A DNA stretch of 64,000 nucleotides from Paenibacillus brasilensis (GTDB lineage Bacteria > Bacillota > Bacilli > Paenibacillales > Paenibacillaceae). The notes beneath the pieces are model-generated. The model was given only the letters and a program-made list of their open reading frames with translations, was not told the DNA's origin and did no database searches. The stretch's first letter is position 1. Every line of letters starts with the position of its first letter. Below are positions 43,143 through 51,524 of this stretch, piece by piece. The stretch covers positions 3,593,501-3,657,500 of the forward strand of contig NZ_CP045298.1 of the NCBI RefSeq assembly GCF_009363115.1. Reading direction: 5' to 3'. The position numbers and the translations under genes are program-made.

Positions 43143-43565
43143 ATGAGTCAATTTAGTGCGTTTTTTAAAGAGAATTCTTCAGTAGATATCACAGAAGAGA
43201 TTATTGTCTCTGAGAGATTTAAAGATGAAGATGGCAAACCAATTCTTTGGAAGATCCAAGGTATTTCAGAAGAACGAAACAAAGCCATCAGAAAGTCTGC
43301 TACAAAAACAGAGAAGGGCAAAGGAGGAATGAAAATTCCTGAAATTGACCCAGACGATTACACCACTAAGCTGGTTTTAGAAAGCGTAGTTTATCCGAAT
43401 CTGAAAGACGCTGAGTTGCAAGAGAACTACGGTGTTGTTGGGGCAGACAATTTGCTCAATAAAATGCTTTTGTCCGGTGAGTTCGCTACTCTGTTGGAAA
43501 AGGTACAGGAGCTTAACGGTTACGATCAGGATATTAACAAGGTTATGGATCAAACAAAAAACTAA
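43143..43565 (+). CDS. Tail assembly chaperone, short form (XkdN-like, gpG)
   Basis: 140 aa. SQFSAFFKENSSVDITEEIIVSERFKDEDGKPILWKI... ending DINKVMDQTKN. The last codons are ACA AAA AAC TAA, containing a slippery A AAA AAC; part of the ribosomes probably shift into the next ORF to make a longer chaperone. Confidence 0.88.
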   Translation: MSQFSAFFKENSSVDITEEIIVSERFKDEDGKPILWKIQGISEERNKAIRKSATKTEKGKGGMKIPEIDPDDYTTKLVLESVVYPNLKDAELQENYGVVGADNLLNKMLLSGEFATLLEKVQELNGYDQDINKVMDQTKN

Positions 43566-43612
43566 TGGAGGGCGGTGACGCAGATGCGAATTTTGCGTAT
43601 TACGCCCTCCAT
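43556..43612 (+). other. -1 programmed ribosomal frameshift signal (gpG/gpGT type)
   Basis: Slippery heptamer AAAAAAC (43556-43562) in the zero frame A AAA AAC, immediately before the TAA stop. A perfect 10-bp stem ATGGAGGGCG (43565-43574) / CGCCCTCCAT (43603-43612) follows, with an inner ACGCA/TGCGT stem. The -1 frame is that of the ORF at 43565. Confidence 0.85.
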
Positions 43613-43735
43613 AAGTTGCGTATACTGCCCCAGGACCTTATGAAAATGTCTGTAACTGAGCGTGGGGTTATATACGCGATGATCAGAGAACGAATAGAAA
43701 ATGAGAAAAAAGAAGCGGCGCGATTAAATAAATGA
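43565..43735 (+). CDS. Tail chaperone -1 frame extension (T region of gpGT)
   Basis: 56 codons in the -1 frame, NFAYYALHKLRILPQDLMKMSVTERGVIYAMI...; reached from the upstream ORF by a -1 shift at AAAAAAC, giving roughly a 195-aa fusion. It begins with ATG, so independent starts are possible but the ribosome site is poor. Confidence 0.8.
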   Translation: MEGGDADANFAYYALHKLRILPQDLMKMSVTERGVIYAMIRERIENEKKEAARLNK

Positions 43736-43797
43736 TTTACTCTTCCTGAGCGGGTTGATAGAATAATGGTAAAATATACCCACTCAGGAGGGTCATT

Positions 43798-44424
43798 ATG
43801 TCTAATTACGGCGAGTGGCAAGAATCGAAAAAAGAATACAAAATGGAAAAAAGAAAGAAACGGCATAAAAGCCAATTGGTTCTTCTGGCAATCATATTGT
43901 TAATAGGAATTCCTTTGGTTATTATTGTCGGAATAACAAAAGGTTCAGAAGGCAGTAAAGCGCCTGTAAAGCCTATGACAGAATCTGCGCAAATAAAGAA
44001 GGAGTTTGATTCGTTTAAAAAACAAATTCTCAGTGAAACTACACAAATGGTTGAGAGTGAAGCAAATTTTAATGAATTCGTTAAAGCTTACTCAACCGGT
44101 TCGTTTAGTCAAGTCGAAGCATATGAAAATGTTAAAGAGTATCGGGATATAATTAATCAACATAGATCAAATTTAATTGAAATGAAGTTTGATGAAAGGT
44201 TTCCCGAGAAACTTGGAGCTCATTTAACGAAAGGAAAATCAAAGATTCTGGATGGAATAGCCATGAAAGACTCTGCGCTAGCATCGTTGCTTGAATATCT
44301 GGATGAAGGAAAAACAAGTGAATTAGCTGAATACCGAGAAAATTCCCCTTTGTATTTAGTTGGAGTAAAGGCAGGGTTACAGGAAATCAATGTAGTTGAG
44401 AAAATAGTAAATCCTAAAAAATAA
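43798..44424 (+). CDS. Membrane-anchored moron protein, 208 aa
   Basis: Cytoplasmic basic N-terminus (KKEYKMEKRKKRHK), one membrane helix at about 26-46 (LVLLAIILLIGIPLVIIVGI), then about 160 extracellular helical residues. Extended -10 TGGTAAAAT upstream, CAGGAGGGT ribosome site, and its own terminator: an independent unit between chaperone and tape-measure genes. Codon use is more AT-rich than the neighbours. Possible surface or superinfection-exclusion function (inference). Confidence 0.75.
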   Translation: MSNYGEWQESKKEYKMEKRKKRHKSQLVLLAIILLIGIPLVIIVGITKGSEGSKAPVKPMTESAQIKKEFDSFKKQILSETTQMVESEANFNEFVKAYSTGSFSQVEAYENVKEYRDIINQHRSNLIEMKFDERFPEKLGAHLTKGKSKILDGIAMKDSALASLLEYLDEGKTSELAEYRENSPLYLVGVKAGLQEINVVEKIVNPKK

Positions 44425-44435
44425 TTTGCAGATTA

Positions 44436-44463
44436 AGCATCCAATATAGGGTGCTTTTTTTGT
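44436..44463 (+). terminator. Terminator of the membrane moron
   Basis: AGCATCC/GGGTGCT stem (one G-T pair), AATATA loop, then eight T residues. Confidence 0.88.
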
Positions 44464-44487
44464 GTATTTTTTTGGAAAGGAGGAAAA

Positions 44488-46848
44488 ATGGCTACTGTTC
44501 AATCGACACTCCAATTATATGACAACTTTTCAAACAAACTTAATACGGTTAATCAGGCTCTCCAAAGCACAACACGGCAGATGGAAAGATTGCAATCGGC
44601 AGCACGCGCGAATATCCAAATCAATGTTAATGTATCCAATGCAGTCAGCGAATTGAATGCCATACAGAGAAGTTTACAATCACTTTCTGATGGAAACGTT
44701 CGGATAAACCTTGATGCAGCTAGTGCAATACGAGAGTTGGAAGTCGTGCGGAACCATATAAGGCAAATGGGATCAGGATCTGTTGTCAACATTGTGGTGA
44801 ACTCGGCAGATATCTTGCGCGAGATTACGGTTATTCGTGACCGTATTCGCGGGATGTTTACTGCTTCAGTTGTAAATATAACAATTAACGCCACTGATGC
44901 AATCGCGCAGGCTCGGCATATTCGGCAACAAATTGATAACCAACTACGGAATATACAGGCCCGCATACAAATTCAATTGCCAGCTTCATTACAAGCGATG
45001 TTCGGCAATCTTCAAATGCTTGTATTGAGGCTCATTCGTGTTGTGCGACAACTCAGAACCAGTAGCGGAGCGAATGCAGCGGAATTACAAAATGCTTTGC
45101 AACGCATCGAGAGACTGGAACAGAAGATAAATGAGTTACAAGAAAGACTGAATCGACGTTTGCGTGAGGGCGGGCGGGCTTCCGAGAGTATGTTGAGCAA
45201 CCTCAGAAACATTGCAGCCGTTTACGTTTCTATTGCAGCGGCAAAGGCTCTATTTGAAAAGGTTATGAGCGGGGCGATGGATCAACAATCATTTATTGAC
45301 ACATTTTCCTCTCGAGCTGGTGATCTAAATCTAGGGAATGCTATTTATGATTCGATCACTAAACAAGCATTAAAGGCTGGGCAAGATGTAAATGAAGCAT
45401 TGTCAGGAACAATGAAGTTTATGTCTAACACTATGGACCCTCAACAGTTAACAAAGTTGAATATGCTTTCTATGCGGCTTGCGAAGCTAAACCCTGCTGA
45501 AGGTTTAGAAGGGGCAGCTTTTAGTATGAAGGAACTCCTTTCGGGGGATTACACTTCCATCGTGGAAAGGTTCGACATAGGAAGAAGTACGATTAAGTCA
45601 AGTGATGCGTTGAAGGCTGGTAAGGCAGGAAATATTGATGAATTCATAAAGGGAATGGATAAACTCCTTAACCAACAGAATTTGACGCAAAAGGCATTCG
45701 ACAAAATGTTAGAATCCCCTGCTGCAAAATGGAAGAAGGCAGTAAACACTTTTGAGTTTAGTCTATCTAAAGCAGGGATGCAGGCATTAAAAGCCTTTGA
45801 ACCACTGTTCGATATGATAAACAATGGTTTCCAAAGTGGTAAGTTTGATCAATTTTTTGGCAGTATTCAAGCTGGTATGTCCATGATTGCAAGAGTAACA
45901 ACAAGTGTAGTTCAATTTCTTGTGAACAATTGGGATCTAGTGAAAAATACGTTGTTAGTTTTAGGCGTTGTAGCTGCTGCTGTTGCTGTCGGGTTTGCTA
46001 TAGACTGGATTATAGCTGTTTGGCCATTAGCCCTTATTGTGGCTGCTATCGTAGGGATTATAACTATACTGAATAAATTCGGAATATCCACTGGGGAAGT
46101 TGTGGCTTTTGTCATTGGCGTATTCTATGCATTGTTTGCTCATTTAAACAATTGGATCGCTGGGTTCTGGAATGTAATTTTGGATTTCGTCGAGTTCTTC
46201 GCGAATATTTTCATTGATCCGGTTTATGCAATCAAAAAGCTGTTTTATGACCTGTGGAATGATATAGGTAAGTATTTCGTAGATCTGATAAACAAGCTGG
46301 TTGACGGCTTAAATTGGCTAATCGAAAAAACAAATTCGATCACCGGTTCTACTATTTCTGCTATTCAGTATATGAAGATGTCAGATGGTCCGCAAAAGCC
46401 AACATCGGATAAAGATGTTATGGATTTTAGCAAGTACCGTATGCAATCAATGGACGTTCTGAAGGCATTCAATAGTGGTAAGTCGATGGCTAATGACCTC
46501 ACCAAATCAATCAGCAACTTTTCCTTAAAAGGAACCCAACAACCGTATACAGTGCCAAAGATGCCAAAACAAAATGGCGCTGGCGGTGCTGGCAATGTTG
46601 GTAAGGTTGGCAAAGTAGATAAAGTCGGAAAAATCGAGGACAAGGTAGATATCTCAAGCGAGGATCTGAAGGTTATGAGAGATATCGCAGAGATGAAGTC
46701 TATCCAAAACTTTGTTACTCTTACGCCTACCGTACAGGTCAAAACGGGTGACATCAATAACGGGGCTGATATCGACGTGATAATCAAGAAGATTGGTGAC
46801 CATCTGGACGAGCAATTCACGTCCACAGCACAGAGAGTATATACGTAA
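44488..46848 (+). CDS. Tape measure protein (XkdO-like)
   Basis: 786 aa. N-terminal repeating helical segments (NQALQSTTRQMERLQSAARANIQINVNVSNAVSELN type, about 20-170), coiled coil (about 195-235), a domain with MKFMSNTMDPQQLTKLNMLSMRLAKL, hydrophobic helices at about 485-555, and a Gly/Lys-rich tail with GGAGNVGKVGKVDKVGK repeats. Sets tail length; AGGAGG upstream. Confidence 0.92.
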   Translation: MATVQSTLQLYDNFSNKLNTVNQALQSTTRQMERLQSAARANIQINVNVSNAVSELNAIQRSLQSLSDGNVRINLDAASAIRELEVVRNHIRQMGSGSVVNIVVNSADILREITVIRDRIRGMFTASVVNITINATDAIAQARHIRQQIDNQLRNIQARIQIQLPASLQAMFGNLQMLVLRLIRVVRQLRTSSGANAAELQNALQRIERLEQKINELQERLNRRLREGGRASESMLSNLRNIAAVYVSIAAAKALFEKVMSGAMDQQSFIDTFSSRAGDLNLGNAIYDSITKQALKAGQDVNEALSGTMKFMSNTMDPQQLTKLNMLSMRLAKLNPAEGLEGAAFSMKELLSGDYTSIVERFDIGRSTIKSSDALKAGKAGNIDEFIKGMDKLLNQQNLTQKAFDKMLESPAAKWKKAVNTFEFSLSKAGMQALKAFEPLFDMINNGFQSGKFDQFFGSIQAGMSMIARVTTSVVQFLVNNWDLVKNTLLVLGVVAAAVAVGFAIDWIIAVWPLALIVAAIVGIITILNKFGISTGEVVAFVIGVFYALFAHLNNWIAGFWNVILDFVEFFANIFIDPVYAIKKLFYDLWNDIGKYFVDLINKLVDGLNWLIEKTNSITGSTISAIQYMKMSDGPQKPTSDKDVMDFSKYRMQSMDVLKAFNSGKSMANDLTKSISNFSLKGTQQPYTVPKMPKQNGAGGAGNVGKVGKVDKVGKIEDKVDISSEDLKVMRDIAEMKSIQNFVTLTPTVQVKTGDINNGADIDVIIKKIGDHLDEQFTSTAQRVYT

Positions 46849-46859
46849 AAGGGCAGGTG

Positions 46860-47102
46860 ATGATGACAATGGATATTAAAAAGGTAGTGGATGTAGCAAC
46901 TCAATTCCGAAATGAAAATCCAGGTGCTACTGCTGATGAGGTGAAACTCCATGTGCTTGAGTACCTGCTTTCGGAATTGAAACAGTCGAGCACTGAAGAA
47001 CTCCTGCCTCATTTTCGTAGCCTAGACTTAAAAAAGACAGAACGACAAGTTGTGGTAACCTTATCGTTCCCTTGGGAAACTACATTTTCAAATATTGTTT
47101 AA
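46860..47102 (+). CDS. Small phage protein after tape measure, 80 aa
   Basis: MMTMDIKKVVDVATQFRNENPGATADEVKLHVLEYL; GGGCAGGTGATG gives several close starts. Overlaps tail-to-tail by 23 nt with the minus-strand gene at 47080. Confidence 0.5.
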   Translation: MMTMDIKKVVDVATQFRNENPGATADEVKLHVLEYLLSELKQSSTEELLPHFRSLDLKKTERQVVVTLSFPWETTFSNIV

Positions 47103-47346
47103 TGTATTCAACGCCTTTGACGGTGAGTGAATATTTAACCGGTTGAGAAATGACGAAAACATTGCTCTCATCTGGGTCAAAGTCTTCACTCACTGAAATG
47201 TAGCCTTCCTCGGCTAAATACTTAAGGGCCTCGGAATTATAAAGCCAGTCATCTCCATTTTTCATTTGATAAATCGTTCCCACAACTCCATTGTTTTGAA
47301 GGTTGTGGAACGCATTTTTAAGCAATTCAATTTCAAATTTGTTCAT
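47080..47346 (-). CDS. Minus-strand winged-helix-like small protein, 88 aa
   Basis: FEIELLKNAFHNLQNNGVVGTIYQM... and YLAEEGYISVSEDF...SLTVKGVEYIKQYL look like a winged helix. AGAGGG upstream of ATG 47346. Transcribed against the tail operon, so likely a lysogen-expressed moron. AT-rich relative to neighbours. Function unknown. Confidence 0.65.
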   Translation of the reverse strand: MNKFEIELLKNAFHNLQNNGVVGTIYQMKNGDDWLYNSEALKYLAEEGYISVSEDFDPDESNVFVISQPVKYSLTVKGVEYIKQYLKM

Positions 47347-47439
47347 TTTTGAACCCTCTTTTCATCAAGTAATGGTCAGTCAGACAACTACCATTATTCG
47401 ACAAAATGAGGGTTATTCCTTTTGTACGGAGGTGATACC

Positions 47440-48153
47440 TTGCCGACAGAACACGCCATATTGTTGAGTTATAACAACGGAGAAGAAGCATTCCGGATAC
47501 CTGTTAACCCGCCAGAAATGAGCATAAAAGAAGCTGGCGACGGCTCCACGTATAAGATTGTGGGCGGCGATGAAATAAACGCTATCCAGGGGCGGAAGCT
47601 GACGGAGATTTCTTTTGACAGTTTCTTTCCTGGTCAGGAGTACCCTTTCGTCAATGGGAACGAATTACGGCCTATACCCGAATATATCGCTCTAATAAAC
47701 AAGTGGATGGATGCCAAGCGGCCCGTCCGCTTAATTTATTCTGCAATCAGTTTTGACCCGGGCGCACAGAAGAGCCCGCAGGAAATTGCTATTAACATGC
47801 CAGTCACAATAGAAGAGTTTGAATGGAAACCCGTGGCTGGTACATCGGATATCGAGTACACAATATCATTTAAAAAGTACGTTTTTTACAACGCTGTGCA
47901 GGCCAAAGTTAAGAAGACCACAACCAAGGCAGGCACAAAAAAGACGACTACGACAAAAACCAAAGCAAAGCGACCAAGTGAGAGAGTTAAGCCTAAATCG
48001 GTCAAGGCGAAAGCAGGCGACACACTTTGGATTATCGCTAAGAAGAACTTGGGTGACGGGTCCCGTTACAAGGAGATTCAAACACTCAACAAGATTACAA
48101 ATGCACAGGCCAAACGGTTAAAGGTTGGGCAAGTGCTGAGACTGCCGGGGTGA
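47440..48153 (+). CDS. LysM tail protein (XkdP-like)
   Basis: 237 aa from TTG 47440 (GGAGGTGA 5 nt upstream). N-terminal SYNNGEEAFRIPVNPPEMSI... domain binds the tail tube, a Lys/Thr-rich linker (about 165-190), and a C-terminal LysM KAGDTLWIIAKKNLGDGSRYKEIQTLNKI...GQVLRLPG binding peptidoglycan. Confidence 0.93.
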   Translation: MPTEHAILLSYNNGEEAFRIPVNPPEMSIKEAGDGSTYKIVGGDEINAIQGRKLTEISFDSFFPGQEYPFVNGNELRPIPEYIALINKWMDAKRPVRLIYSAISFDPGAQKSPQEIAINMPVTIEEFEWKPVAGTSDIEYTISFKKYVFYNAVQAKVKKTTTKAGTKKTTTTKTKAKRPSERVKPKSVKAKAGDTLWIIAKKNLGDGSRYKEIQTLNKITNAQAKRLKVGQVLRLPG

Positions 48154-48157
48154 TGGC

Positions 48158-49156
48158 ATGGACATATTTATCGACAACCGCGATGGTAACGTGTGGCAGG
48201 TGTCCGGCGAGGCTATGGCCGGGAAAGAAAATGCGGCCGGGCTTGTGTCTGAATTAACTTGGAAGACTGAACGTACCGGGAGCCCGGGAAGCGTAGATAT
48301 CACGCTTGTTAAGGATGGCATCTACCAGAACAAAAAATTCAAGGTTCAGAACGGGGATATCGTCCGGATTACCAAAGGCAAGTACAAGATATTCTACGGC
48401 TATGTGTTTTCGGTGGAGCAGTCGGAAAAGTCTGATATGAAGATCACAGCCTATGACCAAATCCGCTACTTGAACGCGAACGATACTTACGTATTCAAAA
48501 ACCTGACAGCAGGGGCGGTCATTAAACGGATTGCAGAGGATTTTAAACTCAAGACAGGCATGATTGCTGACACAGGGTACAAAATCCCGGCCATGGTAGA
48601 GGACAACCAAAAGCTATTAGACATAATCTACAAGGCCATTGACCAAACGTTAATGTCTACCGGGACTATATATGTGTTTTTCGACGATTTCGGCGCTCTG
48701 GCCCTTAAACGGGCCGCTGACATGCTTGTATCTGTATCCGTAGGCGATGGCAGTCTCATGACCGGATACGCGCTAAAACGGTCCATAGACAGCGAGACGT
48801 ACAACTTTGTAAAGCTAGTGCAGGACAATAAAGAGAGTGGTAAACGCGATGCTTACGTCTACCAGGACAGCAACAATATCAAAAAGTGGGGTAAGCTTCA
48901 ACTCTATGACAAAGTAGACGAGAAGATGAATGCGGCTCAAATAAAACAAAAAGCGCAAAACTTGCTCACGTTACACAACCGAGAAAGCAAAAGCTTAAGC
49001 ATAGATGCTATGGGGGATTTGAGTATTCGTGCCGGGTGCTATGTTCCTGTGTTTATTGATGATTTAAAAGTGAGTCAGGTTTATTTGGTAGATTCATGCA
49101 CACATAAATTTTCAGGGCTTGAGCACACGATGAGCCTAGAACTGAAGGTGATCTAA
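48158..49156 (+). CDS. Tail hub/gpD-like baseplate protein (XkdQ-like)
   Basis: 332 aa. SELTWKTERTGSPGSVDITLVKDG near 30 and ITAYDQIRYLNANDTYVFKNLTAGAVIKRIAEDF near 95-130 identify the XkdQ hub fold. 4 nt after the LysM gene. Confidence 0.93.
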   Translation: MDIFIDNRDGNVWQVSGEAMAGKENAAGLVSELTWKTERTGSPGSVDITLVKDGIYQNKKFKVQNGDIVRITKGKYKIFYGYVFSVEQSEKSDMKITAYDQIRYLNANDTYVFKNLTAGAVIKRIAEDFKLKTGMIADTGYKIPAMVEDNQKLLDIIYKAIDQTLMSTGTIYVFFDDFGALALKRAADMLVSVSVGDGSLMTGYALKRSIDSETYNFVKLVQDNKESGKRDAYVYQDSNNIKKWGKLQLYDKVDEKMNAAQIKQKAQNLLTLHNRESKSLSIDAMGDLSIRAGCYVPVFIDDLKVSQVYLVDSCTHKFSGLEHTMSLELKVI

Positions 49157-49159
49157 CTA

Positions 49160-49519
49160 ATGATTAAACAGCTGCGGGATATAGCCTTAGGCAGTATAGA
49201 AGCATCCAAACCAAGCGAAAGCATGATAGGACAGGTAACGGGAGTAGATCCGCTTGAAATTACCGTTGATCAACGTCTAGTGTTGGATGCGGATTTATTG
49301 CTTGTCACGGAGCGTGTAAAGCGGTATGTGGTTAGTCTTACTCACAGCCATGTATACAAAGACGAGACTCCAACCGATACGGCTACCAAGACCACTCAGA
49401 CAGCTTTGCCGGATGTGCTAGTGATCCGTGAAGGGTTAAAAATGGGGGATGCAGTTGTCTTGCAACGCATGAAAGGCGGCCAAGAATTCGTCGTCATGGA
49501 TAAGTTGGTGAAACCATGA
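49160..49519 (+). CDS. Baseplate protein, DUF2577 (XkdR-like)
   Basis: 119 aa, an OB-like protein (IGQVTGVDPLEITVDQRLVLDADLLLVTERV). ATGA overlap with next gene. Confidence 0.88.
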   Translation: MIKQLRDIALGSIEASKPSESMIGQVTGVDPLEITVDQRLVLDADLLLVTERVKRYVVSLTHSHVYKDETPTDTATKTTQTALPDVLVIREGLKMGDAVVLQRMKGGQEFVVMDKLVKP

Positions 49520-49923
49520 TACCAGAGGGCGGCAGCATTGTGGATGAAGAGATTGAGGAAGAAGAAATGCCCACCAAGACATATGCCTTAGACTTCACGA
49601 ATGGTCGCGCACGCGGCATTGTGGACGGTCTGGAGGCTATGCGACAGGTAGTGTACAAGATACTGCAAACACTACGTTACGAAAATCTCATTTACAGTGA
49701 CGATTACGGCGCCGAAGTAGACCGGCTGCAAGGACAGAGCCGGTTATTCGTGCAAACAGAGCTTAAGCGGCTAGTGCGTGAAGCTTTACTGGCGGATGAT
49801 CGGATTACGGACGTAAGAGATTTTCAGTTTACCTTTTCTAGTAGTGACGTGCTGGCAGAGTTTGAGGTCGTAACAACGCAAGGAAACTTTAGAGACGAAA
49901 CGGAGGTGGGTGGAATTGTATGA
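49516..49923 (+). CDS. Baseplate protein, DUF2634 (XkdS-like), gp25-like
   Basis: 135 aa. TYALDFTNGRARGIVDGLEAMRQVVYKILQTLRYENLIYSDDYGAEV is the family core. Confidence 0.9.
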   Translation: MIPEGGSIVDEEIEEEEMPTKTYALDFTNGRARGIVDGLEAMRQVVYKILQTLRYENLIYSDDYGAEVDRLQGQSRLFVQTELKRLVREALLADDRITDVRDFQFTFSSSDVLAEFEVVTTQGNFRDETEVGGIV

Positions 49924-50983
49924 GGCTCAGACGTTTGAGACCATTTTAGAACGTATGCTAGCCCGTATACCGGACAGCATGGATAAGCGGGAGGGCAGTG
50001 TCATATATGATGCGCTGGCCCCGGCCGCTTCGGAATTGGCGCAAATGTATGCGGAATTGGACACAAATATAAGTCTTATATTCCCGAACGCCGAAAACGA
50101 GGAATATTTAGACTCGGCGGTGGCGTGGTCCGGTATTGTGCGTAAGGCAGCGACAAAGGCGCAATGGCGCGGTAAGTTTTACGACAACCAGGGGGCGTTA
50201 ATGGATGTGCCTATTGGTAGCCGCTACAGTATCGAGGATCTGAATTATATCGTGCTCAGTAAATTGGGTGTCGGACAGTTTACTGTGGAATGCGAAAGCG
50301 CTGGTGCAATCGGAAATAAATTCTCAGGTGCGTTGTTGCCCATTGATTTTATAAACGGCCTAGCGCGTGCTGAATTGGTCGATCTGTTGGTGTCTGGCGT
50401 GGATACCGAAACAGGAGAAGCTCTGTTTGACCGCTACCAAGACAAAGTGACAAAGCCGATTACGAGCGCAAACAAAAACCAGTATGTCGTGTGGGCGCGG
50501 GAGGTATCTGGAGTTGGGGACGCAAAAACTTTCCCGCTCTGGAATGGTCCTGGCACGGTTAAAGTAGTCGTCTTGGATAATAATAAGCGCGCTCCTTCGG
50601 CGGCAGTCGTCCAAGCCGCACAAAAATATATAGATCCTACGCAGGATGGACACGGCGAGGGGGCCGCTCCAATCGGACCAGTGGTTACGGTTGTAGGCGC
50701 TGGTGAAGTGCCTATTAACGTCAGTGTGCGGGTGCAATTGGCGCGTGATGCCACCACGGATGATGTAAAAGAACAGTTGGAAGCAAGCATTGCTAAGTAT
50801 CTGGAAGGGCTAGCATTCAACGAAACCGATACACTGGTGCGGATCACCCGGATAGCAAACTTTATTTTGGACGTGCCGCCTGTTATTGACTACTTTGACC
50901 TGACCATTAACGGCGTAACCAGCAACATTCAGGTTCCGCTAGATTCGGTTGCAGTGCTTGGGACGGTGGATGTGCATGTCTAA
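49916..50983 (+). CDS. Baseplate J-like protein (XkdT-like)
   Basis: 355 aa. YEAQTFETILERMLARIPDSMDKREGSVIYDALAPAASELAQMY N-terminus and later YIDPTQDGHGEGAAPIGPVVTV are J-family hallmarks. TTG 49916 chosen (GGAGGTG 7 nt upstream); GTG 49910 is too close. Confidence 0.93.
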   Translation: MYEAQTFETILERMLARIPDSMDKREGSVIYDALAPAASELAQMYAELDTNISLIFPNAENEEYLDSAVAWSGIVRKAATKAQWRGKFYDNQGALMDVPIGSRYSIEDLNYIVLSKLGVGQFTVECESAGAIGNKFSGALLPIDFINGLARAELVDLLVSGVDTETGEALFDRYQDKVTKPITSANKNQYVVWAREVSGVGDAKTFPLWNGPGTVKVVVLDNNKRAPSAAVVQAAQKYIDPTQDGHGEGAAPIGPVVTVVGAGEVPINVSVRVQLARDATTDDVKEQLEASIAKYLEGLAFNETDTLVRITRIANFILDVPPVIDYFDLTINGVTSNIQVPLDSVAVLGTVDVHV

Positions 50984-51524
50984 AAAGCTAATGTCTTATC
51001 TGCCTGATTATTATCAGGAGATCGAAGAGTTCGTTCAGATAATGGACGCTGAAGATATCGAGTTCGACGAGCTGAATGCAGCAATAGTGGATACATTCCG
51101 CCAGTTTCACCCGGAGACGGCAACCTGGGGCATTAAGTATTGGGAGAAGGATCTGAAAATAGTCTCCATGCCTTCCAAGCCCATAGAGCAGCGCCGCAGC
51201 GTGGTTATCTCTAAGATGCGCGGGAGCGGCAAAGTGTCTGCAAGCATGATAAAAAATGTGGCAGATAGCTATGATCGTGGCGAGGTTGATGTCACTGTGT
51301 TTCCGTCTGAATATTATTTCGTGATCAGATTTATCGGGACTCTAGGCATACCGCCAAACTTACAAGATTTAAAGGACGCAATCGAAGAAATAAAACCAGC
51401 ACATTTAGAAGTACGATATAAGTTTCGCTATCTTGTTATTCGCGAAATACACAATGTGATGAGAATCAATGAAATAAATAACACTAAATTAAACAAATTT
51501 GCAGGAGGTGTACGGATTGGCTAG
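50976..51524 (+). CDS. Baseplate protein, DUF2313 (XkdU/YmfQ-like)
   Basis: 182 aa from ATG 50976. LMSYLPDYYQEIEEFVQIMDAEDIEFDEL... and TWGIKYWEKDLKI...EQRRSVVISKMRGSGKVSA are family features. Overlaps XkdT end by 8 nt and the fibre start by 8 nt. Confidence 0.92.
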   Translation: MSKKLMSYLPDYYQEIEEFVQIMDAEDIEFDELNAAIVDTFRQFHPETATWGIKYWEKDLKIVSMPSKPIEQRRSVVISKMRGSGKVSASMIKNVADSYDRGEVDVTVFPSEYYFVIRFIGTLGIPPNLQDLKDAIEEIKPAHLEVRYKFRYLVIREIHNVMRINEINNTKLNKFAGGVRIG

